This document shows positions 1 through 8,937 of a DNA stretch of 64,000 nucleotides, one piece after another; the first letter of the stretch is position 1; each line of letters starts with the position of its first letter. The DNA comes from Beta vulgaris subsp. vulgaris (lineage: Eukaryota > Streptophyta > Magnoliopsida > Caryophyllales > Amaranthaceae), in contig NC_079206.1 in NCBI RefSeq assembly GCF_026745355.1, forward strand, positions 26,727,845 through 26,791,844, in the 5' to 3' direction. A model generated the notes under the pieces. It did no database searches. It was not told the DNA's origin and worked only from the letters and a program-made list of their open reading frames with translations. Position numbers and translations under genes: made by a program.

Positions 1-697
1 GGAAAACTTATCTTTTTGAGATTAAAGATAAAGATAGAAAAAGATAAAGTTTGTTTTTCTAAAAGAGAATTCAATTCCTTAAATTAAGGATTAAAAGATA
101 AAGATAACTTTGAAGGATGGTCGTCCAAACCATGTCCTATAAAAGGGTTTTATAATTCAATTTTAGATCTCACGTTTTCAGAGAGAAAAATCAGAAATAT
201 TAAGAGCGGAAAACTAGTTCCTAAGGCACTGAGCATAGCACTGAGCGAGACAAGATTCAAGTAACGATTATACGATTGTAATTGTCCTCTAATTGCTTGA
301 CTAAGAAGCACACGATTGAGGATTCTTTCTTTCTGTAATTTCACTATTATAAAGAGTTACAACTCTTAGAGTTAAGGGTTGGGTAGCACTACTAGGGTTA
401 GTAGTGGGGGAATCTTATTGTATCAAGAGTTTGATATTTTAGGGTTCAAAGAAATAAAGAGTTTTGTTTCATGTGGACGTAGATCTCAGAGGTGAGATTG
501 AACCACGTTATATCCTGTGTTTGTGTATCAAATCTCACATACTTTTGGTATATTATTTGCAAAAACTCAAATCAGCGATTTACGAGTGTTTGGCACAGCG
601 CCAGGCACTGAGCCATAAAAGAGATTTTGCGAAAATCGATTAGATTTCACCACTCAATTCAACCCCCCTTTCTTGAGTGTCACCTTGTGTTCCAACA
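1..697 (+). mobile_element. 3' part of a Ty1/copia (SIRE-like) LTR
   Basis: The stretch ends in a run of the type AATTCAACCCCCCTTTCTTG followed by TTCCAACA at 690-697, which is how the 3' ends of many plant SIRE/Maximus-type copia LTRs look. No tRNA primer site follows (the next bases are GATGTTAAG), so this is a 3' LTR or a solo LTR in plus orientation. Its 5' end lies outside the window. The clade call rests on remembered family features, not on a search. Confidence 0.55.
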
Positions 698-1463
698 GAT
701 GTTAAGTTGTTCAAAACACTTCTAAGGAATTGGAGATAGAAATAACAATTTCAGTAGATTTTGCTTAACAGAATCTTATTCCTTAATAAAAAAAGTTAAA
801 GATCAAAAAGATTATCTACATGTTTTTATAATTACATATAAATATAAGAGTTTATTATGTTTTACTTTGAAATATTAATTATTGAAATTGTATTAAATTT
901 TGGGTTAAATTCTCATATTTTATTTCAAATGTCATGTATTCGAATCCTAGTATATCTCATGTGGTGCCTTTCAACCCATGTCATCGTGCTTCTTCTTTAG
1001 GTTATGAAGTTGTGTGGTATTGGTATACTTTGATCAAATTTTCTTCATAGTATAGTCCACCTACTAAACACTCTGCTCTGAGCTTGAAAGTTGAACCATA
1101 GGGGTAGAGTGGGCCTTTAGTTTTTGTGTCAACAGTTATTCATGAATCATGCGGTAAGCCAAGTTGCAAGATTATGTTAATAACGATCGTTCTTTGTCGT
1201 ATATGTCGATTGTCCAGCATGCAAACAAAGTGAAGTAATTAAACGTAGCATAATTCATTTGCTTAATGTCAAGTAGGTTACATCTAGCTCTGAATTATTG
1301 TGTGTTTTATTCGATGTACGAGTTATTCTTGAACTTTTTCAAATGTCTACTTGATATCCAGCTTTGATCGTCGTTAAGCTATGCATCGATCCTCGGCTAC
1401 AATGTTAGGTTCTTTTTTTTTTTTTCCTGAAAGATATTATGACACATTTTTTCTTTGAGATCG
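698..1463. other. Intergenic, no gene seen
   Basis: AT-rich sequence with stop codons in all frames. A short SINE-like box B resemblance (ATTCGAATCC near 948) has no matching A box or tail, so it is not called. Confidence 0.5.
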
Positions 1464-1491
1464 TATTGTGTCGGACTCGTCCGACACAATA
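1464..1491. repeat. Perfect 13-bp-arm palindrome
   Basis: TATTGTGTCGGAC, a 2-bp centre (TC), then the exact reverse complement. Part of the arm recurs a few bases later (GTCGGACGA). It sits about 25 bp before the fold-back minisatellite and may be a subterminal part of the same unidentified element. Confidence 0.85.
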
Positions 1492-1518
1492 TTCTCGTCG
1501 GACGATTTCACTTGAGTT

Positions 1519-1912
1519 TCAGGTAGTCTTTTTTTTTTTTCAGGTAGTCTTTTTTTTTTTCAGGTAGTCTTTTTTTTTCAGGTAGTCTTCAATTTTTCAG
1601 TTAGTCTTAATTTTTTTTCAGTTAGTCCATTATTTCTTTCAGTTGGCCCATTATTTTTTTCAGTTGGACTTTGTTTTGTTTCACTTGGTCCATTCTTTGT
1701 TTCAGTTGGTCCATTATTTGTTTCAGTTGGTATACATATTACGAAACAAAGTCCAACTGAAACAAAAAAAAGTCCAACTGAAACAAAAACAATAACCAAC
1801 TGAAACAAAACAAAGTCCAACTGAAACAAAACAATAACTAACTGAAACAAAAACAATAACCAACTGAAACAAAACAAAGTCCAACTGAAACAAAACAAAG
1901 TCCAACTGAAAC
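1519..1912. repeat. Fold-back minisatellite (two inverted arms of ~21-bp units)
   Basis: The left arm (about 1519-1730) is a head-to-tail array of ~21-bp units of the type TTTCAGTTGGTCCATTATTTG. Its outer units are more diverged (CAGGTAGTC plus a T run). After a spacer of about 13 bp (1731-1743) the right arm (1744-1912) carries the same unit in reverse complement (CAACTGAAACAAAACAAAG). The whole can fold into a long hairpin. Both strands are open in places, but the translations are only low-complexity FQLDFV/PTETK repeats, so this is not coding. Confidence 0.85.
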
Positions 1913-2070
1913 AACTCCTAAGTTGGTTTCAATAATTTTTTTCAAAGGGCAGAGGTTGAGAAGAAGATTCTTAAGTTGCTTAATCACCTACCTTGCACAC
2001 TCACTTTAATGCTTCTCATTTCTCTTGCATTGTTATGGAATATTGCTTTACCATAATGTCTTAATACATG

Positions 2071-2106
2071 TCTTCTTCCTTCTTGCTCGAAGACATTTTC
2101 AATGCC
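2071..2106 (+). repeat. Left arm of a 36-bp perfect inverted repeat
   Basis: Exact reverse complement of 2334-2369. The two arms enclose 227 bp holding a transporter-gene fragment. The arm ends directly at the stop codon of that fragment (2107-2109, minus strand). Confidence 0.9.
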
Positions 2107-2333
2107 TCATTTGTTAAGCGTTGCTGAGGAGTCGTCATTTCTATCACCTTCTTGAAATCTCTTGTATATATCTCTTTTTAAAAATTTTCTTGTTCTAGCC
2201 ACAAGAATTAATGACACAAGTGCAGTAAAAAATGTAGCAACCGCGATTATTATGTAGGCTAACTGGTAGCATTTAACTCCAATGCAGTGCAACTCTTCCC
2301 CTTCCTTCCGAGTGAGCCCCAATGCCTGGAGTT
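2107..2333 (-). pseudogene. C-terminal fragment of a nodulin-like/NFD4-type MFS transporter
   Basis: On the minus strand this codes a piece beginning near QALGLTRKEGEELHCIGVKC, then a hydrophobic membrane helix (YIIIAVATFFTALVSLILVA), then RTRKFLKRDIYKRF and a stop at 2107-2109. This order (ALGLTRK, CIGV.C, last helix, RTRKFY..DIYK.F) matches, from memory, the C-terminal end of the plant nodulin-like/NUCLEAR FUSION DEFECTIVE 4-like major facilitator family. Those proteins have about 12 helices and over 500 residues; only the last ~65 residues are present. The open frame continues upstream to 2448, but there it runs into the right repeat arm and unrelated DNA. A relic or captured exon end, not a gene. 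Confidence 0.6.
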
Positions 2334-2369
2334 GGCATTGAAAATGTCTTCGAGCAAGAAGGAAGAAGA
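2334..2369 (-). repeat. Right arm of the 36-bp perfect inverted repeat
   Basis: Exact reverse complement of 2071-2106. Recognisable transporter homology starts immediately inside this arm, so the gene fragment fills the loop almost exactly. Confidence 0.9.
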
Positions 2370-2503
2370 AAGCTTGCTCTGAACTGTCTTTTTGTTTCTC
2401 GCGAGACGTTGAGTGGGGAAGATGACAGGGAGGCTTTGGCTTATGCAAACCAAGGCCAATAATGGTTTTGATGTATTGGGCTCAGCCCGTCTGACGGAAA
2501 GTG

Positions 2504-2526
2504 TTGGGTCAGACGGTCTGACCCAA
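2504..2526. repeat. Perfect palindrome, 10-bp arms
   Basis: TTGGGTCAGA, centre CGG, TCTGACCCAA. A related half (CCCGTCTGACGG) lies 15 bp upstream. Function unknown. Confidence 0.85.
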
Positions 2527-4530
2527 AACTTTCACCTTTTCTTTTCTCGCTATAGTCGCTTTATTAAGCTGTATTTATCTTGTAAAAGACTGCTTACTTT
2601 TAAATTAAAATTAGCCAATGGTAAGCTCATGTTAAAAAGAGAATTAACCCAATAGTAACTAGATTAAATTCTTTCGGTTACTAGTTTAATTTATTTAGTT
2701 ACTAGTTTTACTTTAATTATATTAAAATTTAAACCGTCTCTTTTAATAATTTTTGTACTCCGTATTAATGTTTTGTTAGGGCTTACTAACTATGAGCATA
2801 TTGAACTCTAGGAGATAAATTAGCTAAATATGACAATGATGTTATAATTTTTGAACATAAAAAGTGTGAATTTTTTATAAAAAATAAATAAAAAGAGAGG
2901 ATTCTGCACTCGTATAACATACAGAAACTAGGTGACCTAGAATTTATACTCTCTTTATTCCCGTAATACTGTTATTTGTCTTAAGTTAATTTTATACTTT
3001 TTGAGACTTGTATTGAGTGGTTAAGTAATTTTGTCTTATATGTATGTGACTTGTGAGGTCAGAGAAAAAATATAGAAAATACAACAATCTTGTAGAACAA
3101 AGAAAAAATAAGCCGTCTTTTAAAAAACGAAGGGCCTAATTACTGTCATCCATATAAAGTGTGAAACTCTCAGTCAGGGCCGTCTTGAAGATTTTGGGGC
3201 CCCGATTCAAACATGAAAATTGGGCCCCTAAATTTATAGAAAACAAAGATGGAAGGTTAGAGTTCTAAAGATGGAAAGATGAAAATAAATCTAAAGATAA
3301 ATCATTGATAAATTTATTAAGGATGGGAAATAGGGGAGATTTCTTCAAATATGAAGTAAATTTTTCAAAATAATATATTTTAGAGCGTTTATTATTTTGA
3401 TGGCCCTGTGCTGTTTAGCTCCTTGCACACCTTCATCTACCCCTCTGCTCTGAGTAACGGTCGCAAATGGTCCCATCCCTCTTTTCCTTTGGAAGCTTTG
3501 AAATGGTCCTATTATATTATTCTTTTACAATGTATAACCTATGGTGCAGAAAATATTCGACCTTGGTGATCCTTGCATGAATATTCACTGTTCAAATGTC
3601 ATGGTATTGTAATGAGGTGGTTTGTCCACATTTTTGGCCAATGAATAGTCAATTCAAGGAGTTCACTAAACTTGACTAATCACGCACTAACGTGATGTTG
3701 AGCGGACTTCGAATTAAGCTGAAGTAATTGATTTTGACCGGCAGGTTCTCATCCACGTATTGGTGGCGCAAATTTTATTCATGCTATTTTTTATAGACTA
3801 ATGTGTCAATACAATTCATATTACATTTTCTTTACATTAATAAAGGTGACTACATTTATCCTAATAATCTACACTCTTTTTCTAAGAGTTTAATTTGTAC
3901 AGAAGTACGTACAAAACAAAACTTGTGAGTTGCAAGTCTGCAACCATGCATACGTCTTCAGTCTTACATGTGTGACTTCCCCGGCATTCTTCATGCCACA
4001 TTAAAGTTAATTCAACTTACTTTGGGGATATATCATATATGGAGATATCCTTTTTTAGTGTACCGTAAATATGTGTGGTGTCATATATGAGTAATATCAG
4101 GGTATGTTCAAGATTTTAATTTTGGGCAGTATTGAAATAATCGAGCCAATAATATACGAGAAACCACTCCAACTTTTGTTTCTTCTCTTTGAATTTGTGG
4201 ATTATCATAGAGCCAATGGTTATTAATTGGGGATAAAAATTTATTTGAGATCTTGAAATTCTTTGTCAATTCTTTTTTTAAATGAGGAAACTGGTAATAT
4301 CGTTTAATTTGTTCTCTTCACCAGGAAATTTATTTTAAAACTATAATTACATCATATTATCATCAGCCACTTCTTATAATATAATAACAAGACAATCATA
4401 TAAAACTAAAATTATACAATTTAATCTCTTTTTAAAATTTACAAAAACATGAAACGCAAAGTTTAATTTTAGCGATTTTAACACAAATTCTGGCATCTAA
4501 ACACAAATGGGTTAGTTCATCAGATAACCT
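2527..4530. other. Intergenic, with a possible hAT-like remnant at 3174-3410
   Basis: No gene is visible. At 3174 CAGGGCCGTCTTGAAG is followed by GGGGCCCC-rich sequence, and near 3400 GATGGCCCTG appears in the opposite sense. Such CAGGGCC ends resemble those of the clear hAT element at 35.5 kb, but no 8-bp target duplication could be found, so the remnant is tentative. Confidence 0.35.
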
Positions 4531-4841
4531 CAATTGTTAGGGATGTCGTTACTCTTGTCTAGGCGGCCGGACTGCGATGCATCATCTAATCCAACCACAT
4601 ACCCGAAAATAGAACCCCACTACAATCTCAACTCTTTTCACAGCTGCGAATGTAAGAAGTATGTTAGGTACTGAACTCCCCCGAGAAGGGGAACCTCTAC
4701 ACGCGCCCTATTGGCGACATACAAGATCGCAAGCTTATAATACCAAACCAGCTTACGTCATCCTTTTGAAGGAATCGGAAATCTACAGCATGAATGCTCA
4801 GCAGGACTCAATCCTTTAGCTAGTGGGGTTCACACATTATA

Positions 4842-5560
4842 CCCAAATGGAAACTTTTCATTTGGAAAATGTGGCATAATAGCCTTACAGTGAAGACTAA
4901 TCTTGTCATACGAGATATAGGGATAGATGACATGTGCCTTTCGTGCACTTCTCAAATAGAAGACATCCAACACCGCTTTAGAGCCTGCCCTAGTACTCTT
5001 GCAGTTTGGTCTGCTAGCTCCCTCACTCAAGGGCTTAACATCACGCTGGATGTACCTATCCAACAATGGCTCATTACCTAGTTTTTAAAATTTCACAAAG
5101 CAGATAACCAGGGAAGTGATTGTCTCCCCACTTTCATTGCCACATTATGGGGGATCTGGTGCGCGCGCAACAATGCAGTCTTCCAAGAACAACCAGCTAC
5201 TATTGAGGCTACACTAGTCCTCATAGAATAGGATCTGAGGCACCAACAACTTTTGAGACCACCTCCAACACACAAGTGCCTATTCCTCGAGTCCAACCCT
5301 TCCCTTCGGGCTTCTTGATTGCGGATATAGGATTGCTTACTCATGGTATCCCTCAACTTGCACTGATAACAGACGGATCCTGGGACCTACAGACACACTA
5401 GGGAAGGACTCATAATTCTATCAAATTCAGCTTTACAAATGGAAGCTCATGTCGTCCTTTGCGCTTTAGCTTAGGCTACATCACAAGGTTACAAACAACT
5501 TCATGCTCTCGAACACGGCAGGATATTTCAATCTATTGGACGATAAGTACTAATAAGAAG
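4842..5560 (+). pseudogene. 3' tail of a LINE (zinc-binding RT domain plus RNase H region)
   Basis: Plus-strand translation from 4842 reads PKWKLFIWKMWHNSLTVKTNL and then a CLSC...H...C motif, the zf-RVT domain found after the reverse transcriptase of plant L1-type LINEs. A second piece from about 5082 (FLKFHKA, then LWGIWCARNNAVFQ) is the linker typical of these elements. Around 5350-5540 a broken RNase H-like region (ITDGSW, ATSQGYKQLHALE) follows. Several in-frame stops and frame changes show it is dead. It appears cut off at about 5.6 kb by the neighbouring LTR. The RT and endonuclease parts are absent. Confidence 0.7.
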
Positions 5561-5613
5561 TTGTCGAGAGATCAAGGTGTAATGGTGCCACGCGATCAAG
5601 GTGTCGAGAGATC

Positions 5614-6990
5614 TGATAGGCTAAAGTCGTATCACCTAATCAAAAATAACCTAAGGTCCACTAACTAGTAGTCAAGGAAGTCAGCATCGAATCCACAGGG
5701 AGAAGTTATATTATCGTATCTGAACTGTAATATTACACTAACGAAATTAGATGAATTGGTTGTGTTACTAAACTAAGCAGATAACAGAACTAAATATGAA
5801 GGTGTAAATATATTAATAAAGTACTAGAATCTTGGATCACTATGCATACAATTCGGGAAATCAGGGATAAATAATAACCACCTAGTAAGTCAACTGTCTA
5901 GGGCACATGTAATTTCTCTCGAACATTACCTCCCTCAAAGATCAGTCAGCCGCTCTCGCATAGTCAAGGGTCACTTTGCCTAATGATTGAAAGCCTATAC
6001 GGTATCTCTTCTCTCAAAGCAGATTCAGTATTGCAACAATAGAAATATAAATCAGGCCTAACTTATAATTATAGCATGAAGAATCAATCAAAGGAAACAG
6101 TTGAAATACAAGATAATCAAACTAATCTATCAATCCCTCATTGCATACATAGATCTCCACAATTCTAGAAATCTGGCTACTCACTCATAATCATGAAAAC
6201 AATAAAAAAAGTCATATAAAAACTCATACTTTGAAACATGGCAAATAACTAAGAAAATAATCTAATGAACAATGGAAGAAATAACAAACAAATAATGAAG
6301 AAAGATTACCGAATTATATTGAACTGTGAATAAGCAAAAGGTTTGATCCTGAATTGAAATCATAAAGCACTAAATTAAGGTTCTTGAAACACTCTCTAGA
6401 GAAAACTAATAATAAAAACCAAGAAGATTCTAATAACTATGATTTTCCTATTTATACAAGCCCTAAAACAATAGCCAAAAGTCTCGAAAAACGGACCTGT
6501 ATTCATTAAAAAAACGCGTGTCATCAGTCTCCCGATCGGGCCAGAGATGCCCGATGGAATCGGGTTCCAAAACCGAAGATCATGACCAAAATCCAGAGGC
6601 GCCCGATGAGATCGGGCCATCCGATGCCATCGGGCGGCCTATAAAAATGCATTTTCGCAGCAGCTGGCAGAGGCGCCCGATGTCGGGCCAAGTCGCCCGA
6701 TCGGGCGGAACACCGAATCACGACTGGGCGCCCAACGCCCGATTGGGCCCGCAGCAAAATCTTGAAGTTTGTTTCTTTGCCCGATCGGGCTGGGCCGCCC
6801 AATCATATTGGGCCGGTCAGCCTAGGCTCGTTCCTTGTTCTTCCTTTGCTCAAAGTCCCGGAAAGAATCATCGGGATCTTGAAACTCAGCGTCCAACCTC
6901 TCTTAATCCAATGTGCGATCATATAAAGTAGGTAATAGCTCCCCAAAACCTACAATCCAATACAGAACAGCAAACCACAACTAGATGGAG
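5614..6990 (-). mobile_element. Probable Ty3/gypsy LTR, minus orientation, carrying a GC-palindrome array
   Basis: Read on the minus strand, the low end has the pattern TTCTCCCTGTGGATTCGATGC ... CCTATCA (the CA end at 5614-5615), which resembles the R-U5 ends of plant gypsy LTRs. A TATA-like TATAAATAG on the minus strand lies near 6448-6456. The palindrome array at 6531-6790 sits upstream of that TATA in minus orientation, that is, in U3. The upper boundary is not resolved and no target duplication was found, so it may be a solo or truncated LTR. Open frames on both strands here are by-products of the palindromes. Confidence 0.45.
6531..6790. repeat. Array of CCCGAT...ATCGGG palindromes
   Basis: At least eight short inverted motifs occur: perfect CCCGATCGGG near 6531, 6692 and 6780, and split forms with 2-5 bp centres (CCCGATGGAATCGGG near 6549, CCCGATGAGATCGGG near 6601, CCGATGCCATCGGG near 6619, CCCGATGTCGGG near 6676, CCCGATTGGG near 6736). 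The patch is strongly GC-rich against an AT-rich background. Confidence 0.85.
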
Positions 6991-7283
6991 AGAGTTAGTA
7001 CCCAAATGGCTCCTAAGAGCGCCATAATTACAACTTTTAGCATATAAATAGGGGAGAAAAACTCTATATAAAATCATAACATCAAGATCACGTGAAGCAA
7101 GCACATGATCTAGCACAATGGAGTCGCTTAAACGGTAGCATTATGGTTAATATTTAAATTATTGTACGCTTCTTTTGATGTTAAAAAATAAAAAAAGAAC
7201 ACATAAATCGAACGCGACGATTTTTTTAAGCGTGCCATTTTGATTTACAAAAAAAAAAAACTAAAGAACTAAGAGTAACAATA
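6991..7283. other. Short intergenic gap
   Basis: AT-rich sequence with an A run near 7250. It may include the unresolved upper end of the LTR below it. No gene. Confidence 0.4.
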
Positions 7284-7930
7284 ACAGGGCCATCTCTGGT
7301 AATTTGAATGTCCTGTGCTAAACAAAAAATTAGGCCCCAAAAAATTCTTATGGACAATTTATTAAATATAAACCACAATTCTATTATAATAATAACCAAC
7401 ACTAAATGTCAATAATTAAAGCCATAGATTATTAAACTCATGATTGATAATTACTTAAATATTACAATCAAGCAACAATTGTATATATATATCAACCAAA
7501 CAACAATTATATGAAGATTCAATAAATAAAAATATTGAAAGTTAGAAGATATAACATGAATTTCTTTTAGACGGGAAAAAGATGAGAATAATATCATTCA
7601 GTGACAACTTTGTGAGCAATTACAAGAGGATTCAAAGACATGAAACTGAAGATTATTGTCGTAAAGGAAAAGGAAAGATTTCAGTAAATTAGAAGGGTAA
7701 TTATATAGAGTATTTTTAGGAGAGTGATAAATGAGGTAATTAAATGTTTCTCTTGGAAACTGAGGAGAGGATATGTAGAGTTCAGCTTTGGTAAGTGATA
7801 TTAAATCTTTCACGGAAAAGGGAAGATTGCTCGGGAATTATTTTTTTTTTTTTTTTGAAAACCAGCTAAAATGAAAATTTTGAGGCCCCAAAATTTGGGG
7901 GCCTTGTTCTAGAGTTCCAATAGAGCCCAC
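7284..7930. mobile_element. hAT-like remnant with GGGGCC-rich ends
   Basis: One side begins CAGGGCCATCTCTGG followed by TTAGGCCCC; the other side has GAGGCCCC...GGGGGCC at 7882-7905. This mirrors the end design of the hAT element at 35484-36691. The middle is AT-rich and non-coding. A matching 8-bp target duplication was not found, so the boundaries are approximate. Confidence 0.4.
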
Positions 7931-8133
7931 AATAGCAGGGCTTGGACAATAGTAGTTTTTTGTGGGAGAAAATCAATAAAAGAAGAAGGATAGAATAGCC
8001 TGAACAGAGAAGTGAATAAAGTTCATAGTTGCTTTTTAATTTACATAATTTGACGTTCAGGCTTGCTTGCCACCTTAAAAATTTGACAATCAATATCTTG
8101 AATTATGTAAAAGTGAATATTATTAAAAGTCAA

Positions 8134-8520
8134 AGCGTGGATTATGCACTAGGGTGCACAACGATCATTGTATACCCCAAAAGAACATACCATTTATATA
8201 AAAGAACACGAACTTTTTTCAACAAGTTTTCGACTTCAAAAAAGAACACACGACTTAAAATTAAAGAACATGTAAATCTATATTTATAAAAGAACATACT
8301 GTATGTTATAATGAAAAAAACACACTAATTGAACATGAGAACATCTACGCTTAAGGTAAAAGAACATATACCTTTTAAATTTAAATTTGAAAAAGAAATC
8401 TTTAATTGCAAAATTTAAGGAAACAAATAACACTAATTTTTTTAAAAAATTATAAACCCTAAAAATGATAAAATGACGTAGTTTAAAAGAGTATGCACCA
8501 TGCTCTACATGCACTCAAGT
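8134..8520. mobile_element. Candidate MITE with AAAGAACA-rich core
   Basis: The ends are loosely inverted: ATGCACTAGGGTGCACAACG near 8143 faces GTATGCACCATGCTC near 8491. The core repeats AAAAGAACA(C/T) many times. The design resembles non-autonomous DNA elements, but the terminal repeats are imperfect and no target duplication is clear. Confidence 0.3.
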
Positions 8521-8783
8521 TCATGTACTTATTTACAATTAAAAATTGATATTATTTCAATATCAAGTGGTGAAAATGAAGTATGTAAATAGTATCAAAG
8601 TACAAAGTCTGTAAATTAAAAAGGAGTGAAGAGAGTATCTAAGAACAGAAGACCACTAATTAACTGGCACATACTGAGATAGCGCGAGCAGTACTCCTAA
8701 TCAGAGGTTCAAGTATCATATACGGCACTAGTAGTCTAATAAGTATGGCCAGCAAGACCCACCTTACCAACACTTGGTTAAAA

Positions 8784-8795
8784 ATATATAAAAAC
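8784..8795 (+). promoter_or_regulatory. Putative TATA box of the GT47 gene
   Basis: TATATAAAAACC lies about 145 bp upstream of the start codon at 8938. A transcription start about 30 bp further on would give a ~110-nt leader containing CT/CA-rich sequence (TCTCTACTCCACCACCACC), typical of plant 5' UTRs. Inference from position and motif only. Confidence 0.45.
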
Positions 8796-8937
8796 CATGA
8801 CAACTCAAATACTAATAATATAGTCAAGAAAAATCATGCATGTGCTTTTTATGATTCCCTCATAAAAATGGACCTATAAACCCAATTTTACACGTCTGTT
8901 ACTTCTCTACTCCACCACCACCTTTCCCTACTCTAAC

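Noticed and set aside
1578..1914. Open reading frames on the minus strand through the fold-back minisatellite
   Set aside because: The peptides are pure repeats of the DNA unit with no protein-like complexity.
2107..2448. 113-codon frame taken as a whole small transporter-like gene
   Set aside because: Only the last ~65 codons resemble a transporter; upstream codons read through the inverted repeat arm and unrelated DNA.
6518..6931. Long open frames on both strands at the CCCGATCGGG array
   Set aside because: GC-rich palindromes lack stop codons on both strands; composition and overlap in both directions show non-coding DNA.
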